Shown piece after piece: positions 18,694-27,267 of a DNA stretch of 64,000 bases. The DNA is from Microbacterium sp. 10M-3C3 (lineage in GTDB: Bacteria; Actinomycetota; Actinomycetes; Actinomycetales; Microbacteriaceae). Both the position numbers and the translations under genes were made by a program. Each line of letters begins with the position of its first letter. Positions within the stretch are counted from its first letter, which is position 1. The notes beneath the pieces are model-generated. The model saw only the letters and a list, made by a program, of their open reading frames with translations, did not search any database and was not told where the DNA came from. The stretch is from positions 1 to 64,000 of the forward strand of contig NZ_CP034245.1 in NCBI RefSeq assembly GCF_003931875.1, given 5' to 3'.

Positions 18694-20427
18694 CTACGGC
18701 GTCGTGCTCGGAGCCGGCGTCGAGCCTCCCTGGATCTGCGAGATGGCTTCGGGGGACGCGCCGGAATCGCGCTGCTGACCGCTGCCCGAGCACGACACCG
18801 TGTACGTGATCGTGAGGGTCTCGCCGGGCGCGTTGGCGACCTCGACCTGGGCGTTGCGGGCGTTCGCACCGAACGCGGCGGTCGACTGACCCGTGTTCGC
18901 GAACGTGCCGTTCGTGGCCGTCAGGTTGTACGAGCTGACCGACAGGCCGGCGGGGCAGCTGGCCCCCGGCCACGACACCTGCGCCGACGAGCCGGCTTGC
19001 ACGGTGGCGGGGAGGGTCGCGGCGGCGGGCGTGTTGATCGGCGTCTGCTCGCCATACGCCGTGACGGTGATGGTCGTCCCCGTGGGTACCCGACCGGTCG
19101 GGTTCACCGCATAGATCGTGCCCACCTGCTCGGCGCTCGTCGCGGCGTTGCCGGTCTGGCAGTCGGCGACGAGGTCGGCTCCCTCGAGGATCTGGCGCGC
19201 CTCGTCGCACGTCTTTCCGGTCAGCCCGAGCCCGTCGACATTCACGCGATCGGACGTGGGCGTCGGGCTCGGCGTGTTCCGGGTGGGCGACGCCGACGGC
19301 GTGGACGAGGTCTGCGTCGGGCCGGGCTCGGGCGTGCCCTGGTTCGCGAAGAACGCGATGAGCGTGCCGACGAGCACGAGCACGAGGAGCGCGATCAGCG
19401 CGATCAGCGGCCACGTCCACGGGCTGCGCTTCTTCTTCGCCGGCGCATCCTCGGTCGTCGAGGAGGTCTGGTCGACGACAGTGGGCGCGGGCATGAGCCG
19501 CGTCGCCGCTGAGGTGTCGGCGCCGCCCGCCGTGAGCAGCTGCGTCACATCGTCCGCCGCCGCTGCGGCACCGGCGATCGCGGGCACCGCGGCGATCGCG
19601 GCCGACAGGTCGCCGCGGCGCAGGGCGGATGCGGCGCGCGAGACCGCGGCCGCGGAGGCCGGCCGGTCTTCGGGCTTCTTCGCGATCATCGCCATGACGA
19701 AGCGCTGGACGGGCTCGGGCACGGTCGCCGGCAGCGGCGGGGGCTGCTCGTTGATCTGCGCCATCGCGATCGCGACCTGCGACTCCCCCGTGAAGGGGCG
19801 CTTGCCGGCGAGGCACTCGTACGCGACGATGCCGAGCGAGTAGATGTCGGTCGCCGGCGACGCGGGGTGACCCGACGCCTGCTCGGGCGAGAGGTACTGG
19901 ACCGTGCCCATGACCTGGCCGGTGGCCGTCAGCGGCACCTGGTCGGCGATGCGCGCGATGCCGAAGTCGGTGATCTTCACGCGCCCATCGGGCGTGATGA
20001 GCAGGTTGCCGGGCTTGATGTCGCGGTGCACGAGGCCCGCGGCGTGCGCGGCCTGCAGCGCCGCGGCCGTCTGCGCGACGATGTCGAGCGTCTTGTCGGT
20101 CGAGAGCGTGCCGTCGCGCTCGATGATCGTCGACAGGGCCTCGCCGGGGACGAGCTCCATCACGAGGAAGGCGCTGCCGTTCTCCTCCCCGTAGTCGAAG
20201 ACGCTCGCGATGCCCTCGTGGTTGACGAGCGCGGCGTGGCGGGCCTCGGCGCGGAAGCGCTCGAGGAAGCCCGGGTCGCCCATGTACTCGTCCTTGAGGA
20301 TCTTGATGGCGACCGTGCGTCCGATGACATGGTCGGTCGCCTCCCAGACCTCGCCCATGCCGCCGATCGCGATCCGCGAATCAAGCTCGTAGCGTCCTCC
20401 GAAGGTCACACCCTGCGTCGGTCTCAT
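18694..20427 (-). CDS. pknA: Serine/threonine protein kinase PknA with large extracellular domain
   Basis: The 577-residue kinase has Lys42 in VAIK, HRDIKPGN at 134-141, DFG at 154-156, and an activation loop with Thr residues before GTVQYLSPEQASG. A linker leads to one membrane helix (about 350-372). The outside part holds a Ser/Thr/Pro spacer, a PASTA-like segment (DGLGLTGKTCDEARQILEG through ITVTAYG) and an Ig-like beta-rich stretch (VQAGSSAQVSWPGASCPAG onward). Mycobacterial PknA lacks such an ectodomain as I recall it. The ATG overlaps the pbpA stop (ATGA); upstream in-frame codons lie inside pbpA and are rejected. Confidence 0.94.
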   Translation of the reverse strand: MRPTQGVTFGGRYELDSRIAIGGMGEVWEATDHVIGRTVAIKILKDEYMGDPGFLERFRAEARHAALVNHEGIASVFDYGEENGSAFLVMELVPGEALSTIIERDGTLSTDKTLDIVAQTAAALQAAHAAGLVHRDIKPGNLLITPDGRVKITDFGIARIADQVPLTATGQVMGTVQYLSPEQASGHPASPATDIYSLGIVAYECLAGKRPFTGESQVAIAMAQINEQPPPLPATVPEPVQRFVMAMIAKKPEDRPASAAAVSRAASALRRGDLSAAIAAVPAIAGAAAAADDVTQLLTAGGADTSAATRLMPAPTVVDQTSSTTEDAPAKKKRSPWTWPLIALIALLVLVLVGTLIAFFANQGTPEPGPTQTSSTPSASPTRNTPSPTPTSDRVNVDGLGLTGKTCDEARQILEGADLVADCQTGNAATSAEQVGTIYAVNPTGRVPTGTTITVTAYGEQTPINTPAAATLPATVQAGSSAQVSWPGASCPAGLSVSSYNLTATNGTFANTGQSTAAFGANARNAQVEVANAPGETLTITYTVSCSGSGQQRDSGASPEAISQIQGGSTPAPSTTP

Positions 20428-21917
20428 CGTCCCAGCACCGCCTCCATGACCTTCTTCGCGATGGGAGCGGCAAGGGTGTTGCCGCTGCCCGACTGTCCTT
20501 GCCCTCCGCCGTTCTCCACGACGACGGCGACGGCGACCTGAGGGTCGTTCGCCGGGGCGAAACCCGTGAACCACAGCGTGTACGGGCGCGTGTTCCCGTT
20601 CTCCGCGGTGCCCGTCTTACCGGCCACGTCGACGCCCTCTATTCTTGCACCGGACGCTGCACCGTCCTGGACATTGGCCACCATCATGGCCACCATCTGG
20701 GCGTCGACGTCGGGCTCGATCGCGCGGCCGAACTCACTGTCGCCGAAGGTCTGCTCGACGGTGAGATCGGGCGCGATGACCGAGTCCACGATGCGGGGAT
20801 TCATGACGACACCGCCGTTGGCGATGCCCGCCGAGACCATCGCCATCTGCAGCGGCGTCGCGCGCACGTCGCCCTGACCGAAGCCGGTGAGCGCCGTCTT
20901 GTCGTCGCTGAGCGCCTCGGTCGGATACGTCGACGGGGTGGACGCGAGGGGCAGCTGGGCGCTGGCGGCCGTCGCGCCGGTGGCGAGCGAGAACGACGTG
21001 TCGAAGCCGTACTTCTGCGCCTCCTCGCGGATGGCGTCGTCGCCGAGCTCGACCGCGAGCTCGGCCATCGGGATGTTGCAGCTGAGGCGCAGCGCATCCG
21101 CGATCGTCACGCTCTCGCCGCCGCCGCACGTGCCGCCGCCCGCGTTGCGGATCGATGTGTTCGTGCCGGGGAGGGTGTACTCCGCGACGTTCGGGAACGT
21201 CGACTCGGGCGTGTACTGACCGGAGGCCAGCGCGGCCGACGCGACGACGAGCTTGAACGTCGAGCCCGGCGGGTTGAGGCTGCCGCCGATGCCGCGGTCG
21301 TAGAGCGGGTTCGCGGGGTCGGTCACGAGCGTGTTGTAGGTCGCCTCCACGGCGTCGCTGTCGTGGGCCGCGAGCGCGTTCGTGTCGTAGCTGGGGCTCG
21401 TCGCGAGGGCGAGGATGCGGCCGGTCTTCGGCTCGATCGCGACCACCGCGCCCTGCAGCGACCCGAGAGCCTCGAACGCCGCGCGCTGCACGTTCGGGTC
21501 GACCGTGATCTCGACGTTCGAGCCCCGCGGCGGCTGGCCGGTCACGATGCGGTCGAGGCGCGAGAAGAACTGCGAGTTGCCGGTGCCGCTCAGCTGCTGG
21601 TTCAGCGCCTGCTCGAGCCCCGTGGCCGAACCCAGGACGGGATTGATGTAGCCGGTGACGGGCGCCCACATCGGGGCGTCGACGTACGTGCGCTGCCAGC
21701 TGTAGACGTCATCGGAGGGCACCGACGAGGCGATCGCGGTGCCCCCGGCGATGATCGAGCCGCGCTGCACCTCGTACGAGTCGTACAGCGCGCGCTTGTT
21801 GTTCGGGTCGGCGGCGAGGTTGTCTGCCTGCAGCACCTGGATGACGCTCGTCGAGCCGAACAGCGCGAGGAACATCACGAGCATGAGGATGCTCAGGCGT
21901 CGGAGCTCTTTGGTCAT
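20424..21917 (-). CDS. pbpA: Penicillin-binding protein PbpA (class B transpeptidase)
   Basis: This monofunctional D,D-transpeptidase of about 497 residues cross-links peptidoglycan together with the RodA/FtsW partner encoded upstream. It has an N-terminal membrane anchor (LSILMLVMFLALFGSTSVIQVL) and the active-site motifs STFK (in NPPGSTFKLV), SCN and KTGTAE. The ATG at 21917 is preferred because GAGGGGGTGGGA precedes it; an in-frame GTG at 21926 would add three residues. It lies in the pstP-rodA-pbpA-pknA order typical of actinobacteria. Its start is separated from rodA by a palindromic repeat, unlike the overlapping neighbours. Confidence 0.95.
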   Translation of the reverse strand: MTKELRRLSILMLVMFLALFGSTSVIQVLQADNLAADPNNKRALYDSYEVQRGSIIAGGTAIASSVPSDDVYSWQRTYVDAPMWAPVTGYINPVLGSATGLEQALNQQLSGTGNSQFFSRLDRIVTGQPPRGSNVEITVDPNVQRAAFEALGSLQGAVVAIEPKTGRILALATSPSYDTNALAAHDSDAVEATYNTLVTDPANPLYDRGIGGSLNPPGSTFKLVVASAALASGQYTPESTFPNVAEYTLPGTNTSIRNAGGGTCGGGESVTIADALRLSCNIPMAELAVELGDDAIREEAQKYGFDTSFSLATGATAASAQLPLASTPSTYPTEALSDDKTALTGFGQGDVRATPLQMAMVSAGIANGGVVMNPRIVDSVIAPDLTVEQTFGDSEFGRAIEPDVDAQMVAMMVANVQDGAASGARIEGVDVAGKTGTAENGNTRPYTLWFTGFAPANDPQVAVAVVVENGGGQGQSGSGNTLAAPIAKKVMEAVLGR

Positions 21918-21948
21918 CGGTCCCACCCCCTCGGGTGGGACACCCGGC

Positions 21949-21987
21949 GGTCCCTGAGCAAGCGAGCGGAGCGAGCGCGTCGAAGGG
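21949..21987. repeat. REP-like palindromic element
   Basis: The 39 bases from GGTCCCTGAGCAAGCGAGCG to GTCGAAGGG form an imperfect stem-loop built from GAGC/GCTC-type units (AGCGAGCGGAGCGAGCGCG). Similar CCTGAGC...GTCGAAGGG elements occur in intergenic regions of related actinobacterial genomes as I recall. This is the only copy I see in the window. It lies between rodA and pbpA, inside an otherwise overlapping operon. Confidence 0.65.
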
Positions 21988-21995
21988 TGGTCATG

Positions 21996-23399
21996 TCAGC
22001 CGATCACCACCCGGGGGCGGCTGCGCACCGCATCGGAGATGCGCAGCAGCAGTGCGACGATGAGCCAGTTCGAGATGAGCGACGATCCGCCCGCGGTGAG
22101 GAACGGCGTCGTCAGGCCCGTGAGCGGGATGAGGCGCGTGACGCCGCCGACCATGATGAACACCTGCAGTGCGATCGTGAACGACAGCCCCGTGGCCAGG
22201 AGCTTGCCGAAGTCGTCCTGCCCGGCCAGGCCGATGCGGATGCCGCGGCTCGTGAAGACCATGTACAGCGCGAGGATCGCGAAGACGCCGACGAGACCGA
22301 GCTCCTCACCGAGGCTCGGGAGGATGTAGTCGCTCTGCGACAGGGGCGTGATGTACGGCCGGCCCTGCCCGAGTCCGGTGCCGACCAATCCGCCTTGCGC
22401 GAGCCCGAAGATGCCCTGCACGAGCTGATAGCTGCTGCCGTTGACGAGGTCGGGGTTGAACGCGTCGAGCCAGTTGTCGAAGCGTGCGCCGACGTACGGC
22501 AGGACGCGTGACGCGGCGAACGCGCCGCTTCCGGCGAGGACGACGCCCAGGAGCACCCAGCTCGTCTTGCCGGTGGCGACGTACAGCATCGCGACGAACA
22601 TCCCGAACAGGAGCGTTCCGGTGCCGAGGTCGCGCTGCAGGATGATGATGCCGAGCGAGATCAGCCAGATGATGAGGATCGGGCCGAGCTCCCGGGCCCG
22701 CGGCCACGTCATCCACAGGAAGCGCGTGCCGGTGGACGTCAGGCTCTCGCGCGTGCGCACGAGGTAGCCCGCGAAGAAGATCGCGAGGCAGATCTTCGCG
22801 ATCTCCCCCGGCTGGAACTGGAACAGCCCGCCCACCGACACCCACACGTCGGCGTTCTGGTCCGTGCCGAGGCCCGGTATGAACGGCAGCACGAGCAGCA
22901 GCACGCCGGCGAGGCCGAACACGTAGGTGTAGCGGAAGAGCACCCGGTAGTTTTTGAGGAACCACACGATGAGGATCGCGCCGGCCACCGCCAGCGTCGA
23001 CCACGCGAGCTGCTTCGTCGTCGCCGCATCCCAGCCCGTCGCCGCGCGGGCGATGTCGATGCGGTAGATCTCGGCCATGCCGAGCCCGGTCAGCAGCGTC
23101 GCGATCGGCAGGACGAACGGATCGGCGGCGCGCGCGCGCAGCCGCAGCACGACGTGCAGCAGGATCGAGAGGAGGGCGGGGATGCCGCCGAACACGAAGA
23201 TCTGCACGTCGGGCGTGCGGCCGGTGCCGAACTCCACGAGGGTGACGGCGCCCGCGTTGATGACGAGGGCGAACAGCAGCAGCCCGAGCTCGCGATTGCG
23301 CTGGGTCTGCGGCACCCGGATGCGGCGGAGCGCGCGCAGCACGGCCGTGTCGGCCGCGACCGGCTCGGTGCTCCGGGTGAGCGGGGCGTCGGTGCTCAT
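21996..23399 (-). CDS. rodA: RodA/FtsW-family peptidoglycan glycosyltransferase (SEDS)
   Basis: This 467-residue polytopic membrane protein of the SEDS family polymerises lipid II into glycan strands. It has roughly 10-12 hydrophobic helices and family motifs including GGLFQFQPGEIAKI, LQRDLGTGTLLF, GSSYQLVQGIFGLAQGGLVGTGLGQG and the conserved SDYILPSLGEELG region. The length is longer than E. coli RodA because of N- and C-terminal tails. The ATG overlaps the pstP stop (ATGA). The partner transpeptidase is the adjacent PbpA; activity is probably modulated by the kinase-phosphatase genes of the same operon. Confidence 0.95.
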   Translation of the reverse strand: MSTDAPLTRSTEPVAADTAVLRALRRIRVPQTQRNRELGLLLFALVINAGAVTLVEFGTGRTPDVQIFVFGGIPALLSILLHVVLRLRARAADPFVLPIATLLTGLGMAEIYRIDIARAATGWDAATTKQLAWSTLAVAGAILIVWFLKNYRVLFRYTYVFGLAGVLLLVLPFIPGLGTDQNADVWVSVGGLFQFQPGEIAKICLAIFFAGYLVRTRESLTSTGTRFLWMTWPRARELGPILIIWLISLGIIILQRDLGTGTLLFGMFVAMLYVATGKTSWVLLGVVLAGSGAFAASRVLPYVGARFDNWLDAFNPDLVNGSSYQLVQGIFGLAQGGLVGTGLGQGRPYITPLSQSDYILPSLGEELGLVGVFAILALYMVFTSRGIRIGLAGQDDFGKLLATGLSFTIALQVFIMVGGVTRLIPLTGLTTPFLTAGGSSLISNWLIVALLLRISDAVRSRPRVVIG

Positions 23400-24643
23400 C
23401 CTCCCCCTCCCGTGGCGGCCGCAGTCTCCCGCAGCCGCTGGATGATCGACTGCGCGTCGTCGAGGGACGGTGCCGAGATCGTGCGCTCGACCGTCGCGCG
23501 GTCGAACTCCGGCAGGTCGGCGAGCGGGATGCCGGTGTCCTCGTACGGCGAGGACAGCTCGATCGGGCCGATCGACTGCTGTACGCCGCGGTAGAGCACG
23601 ACGGTGTCGGTGTCAGCGCCGACGTAGTAGCGGGTCTGCGTCCACGAGTACGCCGCGAACAGGGCGGCCGCCAGCAGCGCGATCACGACGAAGAACCCGA
23701 CGATCCAGCCGATGCGCCGGCGTCGTGCCCGGCGGCGGTCCTCCTCGATGAGCTCCTCGAGGAACTCCGCATCCGGTTCGAAGTGCGTCGGCTCGTTCGC
23801 GGCCTGGCGGTTCGGATGCAGCCAGCTGCTGCGGCCCGGACGCGCCGCCGGCACCTCGATGCCCAGCGGATTGCTCGCCGAGCCCACGATCGTCGGCGTG
23901 CCGATGAAGACGGGGTGCTGGCCGCCGACGTCGACGAGCACGATCGTGACGTTGTCGGGGGCACCGCCGTCGAGCGCCTGCTTGAGGAGCGCATCGGCCG
24001 TGCGGCCCGGTGCGAGCCCCTGTCCGAGCGCCTTCGCGGTGTGGGCGTCGTCGACCACGCCCGACAGCCCGTCGGAGCACATCAGCCACCGGTCGCCGGG
24101 CTGGGTGGGCATGATGAACGTGTCGACCTCGGGGTCGGGGTCCATGTCGCCGAGCACGCGCATGAGCACCGACCGGCGCGGGTGGTAGCGCGCCTCCTCG
24201 GGCGTGATGCGGCCGGAGTCCACGAGGCGCTGCACGAAGGTGTGGTCGGTCGTGATCTGGGTGAGCGCGCCGTCGCGGTACAGGTAGATGCGCGAGTCGC
24301 CGATGTGCGCGATGACGGCGTAGTCGTCGACCATCACGAGCGCGCTGACGGTCGTGCCCATGCCGGCGAGCTCGGGCTTGCGGCCCACCGTCTCGATCAG
24401 CTCCGACGCGGTGTCGGCGATCGCGTCGCGCAGGGCGCGTTCGGCGTCGGCCGTGGAGGCGAAGGGCTGGTCGAGCACCGTCAGGCGCGTGATCGCGAGA
24501 CTCGAGGCCACGTCGCCGCCCGCGTGCCCGCCCATGCCGTCGGCGACGACGAACAGGTTCGACCCGGCGTAGCCGGAATCCTGGTTGTTGGAGCGCACCT
24601 TGCCGGTGTGCGAGATCGCGGCGCTCGAGCCCTGGAAGACCAT
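23396..24643 (-). CDS. pstP: PP2C-family serine/threonine phosphatase PstP
   Basis: The 415-residue phosphatase reverses PknA/PknB phosphorylation. Residues 1-240 carry the PP2C metal-binding motifs NNQDSG, VADGMGGHAGGD, GDSRIYLYR, CSDGLSG and APDNVTIVLVD. A basic stretch (RRRARRRR) leads to one membrane helix (about 311-333) and a small extracellular tail. The ATG at 24643 is chosen because the PP2C homology begins at once. It lies 14 bases after the fhaB stop with only a weak ribosome-binding site, so re-initiation after fhaB is likely. Confidence 0.95.
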   Translation of the reverse strand: MVFQGSSAAISHTGKVRSNNQDSGYAGSNLFVVADGMGGHAGGDVASSLAITRLTVLDQPFASTADAERALRDAIADTASELIETVGRKPELAGMGTTVSALVMVDDYAVIAHIGDSRIYLYRDGALTQITTDHTFVQRLVDSGRITPEEARYHPRRSVLMRVLGDMDPDPEVDTFIMPTQPGDRWLMCSDGLSGVVDDAHTAKALGQGLAPGRTADALLKQALDGGAPDNVTIVLVDVGGQHPVFIGTPTIVGSASNPLGIEVPAARPGRSSWLHPNRQAANEPTHFEPDAEFLEELIEEDRRRARRRRIGWIVGFFVVIALLAAALFAAYSWTQTRYYVGADTDTVVLYRGVQQSIGPIELSSPYEDTGIPLADLPEFDRATVERTISAPSLDDAQSIIQRLRETAAATGGGG

Positions 24644-24657
24644 GAAGAGTCCGGGGT

Positions 24658-25215
24658 CTACTTCCGCAGCTCGAACGTCGTGGCGCCCACCTTGATGGGA
24701 GCGCCCAGGCGCACGGGGACGGGAGCGGCCACACGGGTGCCGTCGTGGAACGTGCCGTTCGTGGAGTCGAGGTCCTGGATCATCCACTGCTCGCCCCACA
24801 GCACGAGGCGGGCGTGGTGGCTCGAGGTGTAGTCGTCGCGGATGACGAGTCCCGACTCGCTCGAGCGGCCGATCGTCAGCGGCTCGTTGCCCAGGGGCAG
24901 CTCCAGCCCGGCCTTCGGTCCGCTCGTGATGACGATGCGCGACGCCGTCGAGGTGGTCGCGGTGGCGCCGGGCGCCGCATCCGGGGTCTTCGGCGCGGCC
25001 GGCGGCCGGCTGACCGGCGCGGTCATGTCGTTCGCGCCGCCGGCGGGCGCGGCGACGGGCGCGGGAGCAGGGGCGGCGGCTGCGGCGGCCTCCGGGAGCT
25101 TGCGCACCTTGACGCCGAACAGGTCGGCGCGCAGCGAGTAGACGACCGCGAAGACGAAGAACCACAGCAGCAGGAGGAACCCGATGCGCAGCAGCAGGAG
25201 AGTGAGCTCGCTCAC
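24658..25215 (-). CDS. fhaB: FHA-domain membrane protein FhaB (FipA-like)
   Basis: The 185-residue protein has an N-terminal membrane helix (about 5-27), an Ala/Pro-rich linker and a C-terminal phosphothreonine-binding FHA domain (about 100-180). Its motifs are LTIGRSSESGLVIRDDYTSSHHARL and DLDSTNGTFHDG. In mycobacteria the orthologue is phosphorylated by the kinases and links to FtsZ/FtsQ. The start is GTG, overlapping the fhaA stop (GTGA), so expression is coupled. Confidence 0.93.
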   Translation of the reverse strand: MSELTLLLLRIGFLLLLWFFVFAVVYSLRADLFGVKVRKLPEAAAAAAPAPAPVAAPAGGANDMTAPVSRPPAAPKTPDAAPGATATTSTASRIVITSGPKAGLELPLGNEPLTIGRSSESGLVIRDDYTSSHHARLVLWGEQWMIQDLDSTNGTFHDGTRVAAPVPVRLGAPIKVGATTFELRK

Positions 25216-25946
25216 GCCAGCGGGCCTCCGTCTCGCACGGTGAACGCTCGGGTCGCGTCGGGGTCGGGTCGTCGCACGGGCGCGGCCTGCGCGACGACGC
25301 GGAAGACGATGTTCGTGCGGCCGATCGTCACGGTCGCATCCGGGGGCAGCGGCGCCTCGGTGATCTTGCGGCCGTCGAGCGTCGTGCCGTTGGTCGAGCC
25401 GAGGTCGCGGACCATCGCGCGCTCACCGTCCCACAGGATCTCGACGTGCTTGCGGCTGGTGCCGGCATCCGCGAGCGTGATGTCGGCGTCGCTGCCGCGC
25501 CCGATGATCGTGCGCGCCTTGGTCAGCGGGTGGCGGCGGCCGTCGATGTCGACGACACCGCGCCACGACACGGTGCCCGCGGCGGTCTGCGACTCCACGC
25601 GCAGCGTGCCGGTCGACACGCTCTCGTCGCGGTCGATCGTGATGCTCACGGGACCGGCGAACGAATACCCCTGGGTGCGCGCGTGCTTCTGGACGAGGGT
25701 GTCGAGCTCATCGCCGAGGGCGGTGCCCAGCTGCCGCATCCGGTCGTCGTCGGCGGGCGAGAGGTGCACGACGAACGTGTTGGGCGCGAGGATGCGGTCG
25801 CGGCTGACGACCGCGGACTTCTTGTCGAGCTCGCTGCGCAGCGCCGACGCGATCTCCACCGGCTGGATGCCGCTGCGGAAGGTCTTCGCGAAGGCGCCGT
25901 TGACGGCGCGCTCGAGACCCTTCTCGAAACTGTCGAGTAGCCCCAC
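25212..25946 (-). CDS. fhaA: DUF3662 and FHA-domain protein FhaA
   Basis: The 244-residue protein combines an N-terminal DUF3662 domain (about 1-125) with a C-terminal FHA domain (about 140-225). The FHA motifs are IIGRGSDADITLADAGTSRKHV and DLGSTNGTTLDG. FhaA binds phosphorylated partners, including MviN/MurJ in mycobacteria, and is the first gene of the fhaA-fhaB-pstP-rodA-pbpA-pknA-pknB cluster. It starts at GTG with AAGGAG four bases upstream. It is shorter than mycobacterial FhaA, lacking the long low-complexity linker between the two domains. Confidence 0.93.
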   Translation of the reverse strand: MGLLDSFEKGLERAVNGAFAKTFRSGIQPVEIASALRSELDKKSAVVSRDRILAPNTFVVHLSPADDDRMRQLGTALGDELDTLVQKHARTQGYSFAGPVSITIDRDESVSTGTLRVESQTAAGTVSWRGVVDIDGRRHPLTKARTIIGRGSDADITLADAGTSRKHVEILWDGERAMVRDLGSTNGTTLDGRKITEAPLPPDATVTIGRTNIVFRVVAQAAPVRRPDPDATRAFTVRDGGPLA

Positions 25947-26084
25947 GAGACTCCTTCAGGCAGGCAGACCGGTGGCTACATCGTAGTCAGCGCGCCTGAA
26001 CAGGCTCTTCATGCGCGATTCCGGGTGTGGCGGAGCGGCGTGATACCCTCGTGAGGTTGAGTGCGCGGACTCGTTCCACGCCTC

Positions 26085-26168
26085 GCGCGAGTGGCGGAAT
26101 AGGCAGACGCGCTGGCTTCAGGTGCCAGTGCCCGAAAGGGCGTGGGGGTTCAACTCCCCCCTCGCGCA
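26085..26168 (+). tRNA. tRNA-Leu (CAG)
   Basis: This class II tRNA has a 7-bp acceptor stem (GCGCGAG with CTCGCGC), anticodon CAG at 26119-26121 within CTGGC-TTCAGGT-GCCAG, a variable arm (CCCGAAAGGG region) and T arm GGGGG-TTCAACT-CCCCC. CCA is encoded at 26169-26171. It lies divergent from fhaA. Confidence 0.97.
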
Positions 26169-26173
26169 CCACC

Positions 26174-26198
26174 AGGCCCCGGGTCATCCCCGGGGCCT
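26174..26198 (+). terminator. Terminator after tRNA-Leu
   Basis: AGGCCCCGGG (26174-26183) pairs perfectly with CCCGGGGCCT (26189-26198) around a 5-base loop, followed by CTTCC. The position directly after CCA fits termination of the tRNA transcript. Confidence 0.8.
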
Positions 26199-26253
26199 CT
26201 TCCGTTCCCGGGCGTGGGCCCGATGCGCCGCCGTGTGGCGTCGGCGCCCGCGT

Positions 26254-26321
26254 CGTCGGAGGATCGCGCCGGCGTCGGAGCCTCGCGCTCGGATCATCCG
26301 ACGTCGGCGCGGATCTCCGAC
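26254..26321. repeat. 68-bp imperfect hairpin, copy 1 of a CGTCGGAG palindrome
   Basis: The stretch folds on itself: CGTCGGAG at its left edge pairs with CTCCGACG at its right, with a second pair of CGTCGGA/TCCGACG inside. A related element lies in inverted orientation after the next gene; the first 28 bases here match the reverse complement of 27221-27248 at 26 positions. It contains no gene. Confidence 0.7.
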
Positions 26322-26429
26322 GGTGCGCCGGCGATGGCCGCACTGTAGCGCCGGCGCGAGAGACTTGTCCCACTCGGGGCGGTGTGGACCCGGGATGCGA
26401 GTGCGGGCGCCGCGAGCGAGTGAGGGCGC

Positions 26430-27179
26430 ATGGACGAGGACGACGAACTCCGGATGCTGCGCGCTCGCGCCTACGGGCCCGCGGCCGACCTGCATCTCGA
26501 CCCCGCGGCGCTCCGCCGCCTGCGCGAGCTCGAGGCCGCGCATCGACCCCGGTCCGCCGCTTCCGTCGGCCCCGCGCCCGCTCCATCGGCGCCTGCGCCT
26601 GCGCCGGTGACGCCGCCGCCTGGCCCCGCACCCTCCGAGGTGGATGCCGTCGAGGCAGCTCGGGCGCCGCATCCGGTCCGCCGCCCGAGCCGCCTGATAC
26701 TCGCGGTCCTCGCGGCGGTGGCCGGCGTGCTCGTGGGGGCGGCAGTGGGGGCCGCGGTTCAGGCAGGGTTCGGCGCCGCACCGGATGCCGCGGAAGACGG
26801 CGAGGTCGTCGCGACGATCACGCCGGACCCCGACTTCTCGTGGCCGTCGTTCTTCCCCGAGCCGGGCAGCCTGCGCGCGATCGGCTTTGCCGACATGGCG
26901 GGCATCACGGTCGTCGCGATCCCGCCCTCGAGCGCCGCCGCGCGCGGCTGGTGCATCTTCACGTACGAGACCGCGCTGCTGGACACCGGCTCGAACAGCT
27001 ACGCCGGAGACAGCGAGCGGGCCTGCGAGGCCCGGCCCTTCCCCGCGAGCATCGTGATCGACCTCGACCGCGGCCCGCGGAGCCTGCGGGAGGAGTTCCC
27101 CGACGCCAGCGCCCTGCGCTTCGTGCTCGACGCCGACCGGCGCGAGGTGCTCGTCTACGCCGGCCGCGACGCGCCGTGA
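26430..27179 (+). CDS. Hypothetical single-pass membrane protein
   Basis: I recognise no family. The 249-residue protein has an acidic-to-polar N-terminal region (1-40), a Pro/Ala linker (45-70), a basic patch and one membrane helix (about 88-113). An outside domain of about 130 residues follows, with two cysteines (GWCIFTYE and ERACEAR) that could form a disulfide and the phrase FEPGSLRAIGFADMAGITVVAIPP-like beta strands. The likely role is an exported or envelope domain on a membrane stalk. The start follows GCGCGAGTGAGGGCGC, so ribosome binding is only moderate. The gene is flanked on both sides by inverted copies of a palindromic repeat. Confidence 0.7.
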   Translation: MDEDDELRMLRARAYGPAADLHLDPAALRRLRELEAAHRPRSAASVGPAPAPSAPAPAPVTPPPGPAPSEVDAVEAARAPHPVRRPSRLILAVLAAVAGVLVGAAVGAAVQAGFGAAPDAAEDGEVVATITPDPDFSWPSFFPEPGSLRAIGFADMAGITVVAIPPSSAAARGWCIFTYETALLDTGSNSYAGDSERACEARPFPASIVIDLDRGPRSLREEFPDASALRFVLDADRREVLVYAGRDAP

Positions 27180-27248
27180 CGTCGGAGCCGCGCGGCTTCG
27201 TCGGAGCATCAGGCCTGGAAGCTCCGACGTCGGTGCGATCCTCCGACG
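27180..27248. repeat. 69-bp imperfect hairpin, copy 2 of the CGTCGGAG palindrome (inverted)
   Basis: CGTCGGAG at the left edge pairs with CTCCGACG at the right edge, and inner CGTCGGAGC pairs with GCTCCGACG. Its right 28 bases match copy 1 in reverse complement at 26 of 28 positions; the rest matches at roughly half. It starts at the stop of the hypothetical gene and could act as a bidirectional terminator with the converging GNAT gene. Confidence 0.7.
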
Positions 27249-27267
27249 GTCGGGCGCCGGCCGCCGG

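Noticed and set aside
26254..27248. Inverted-repeat-bounded gene as a classical transposon
   Set aside because: No transposase, no target duplication, and each repeat is a hairpin by itself; a recombinable pair of palindromes is a better reading.
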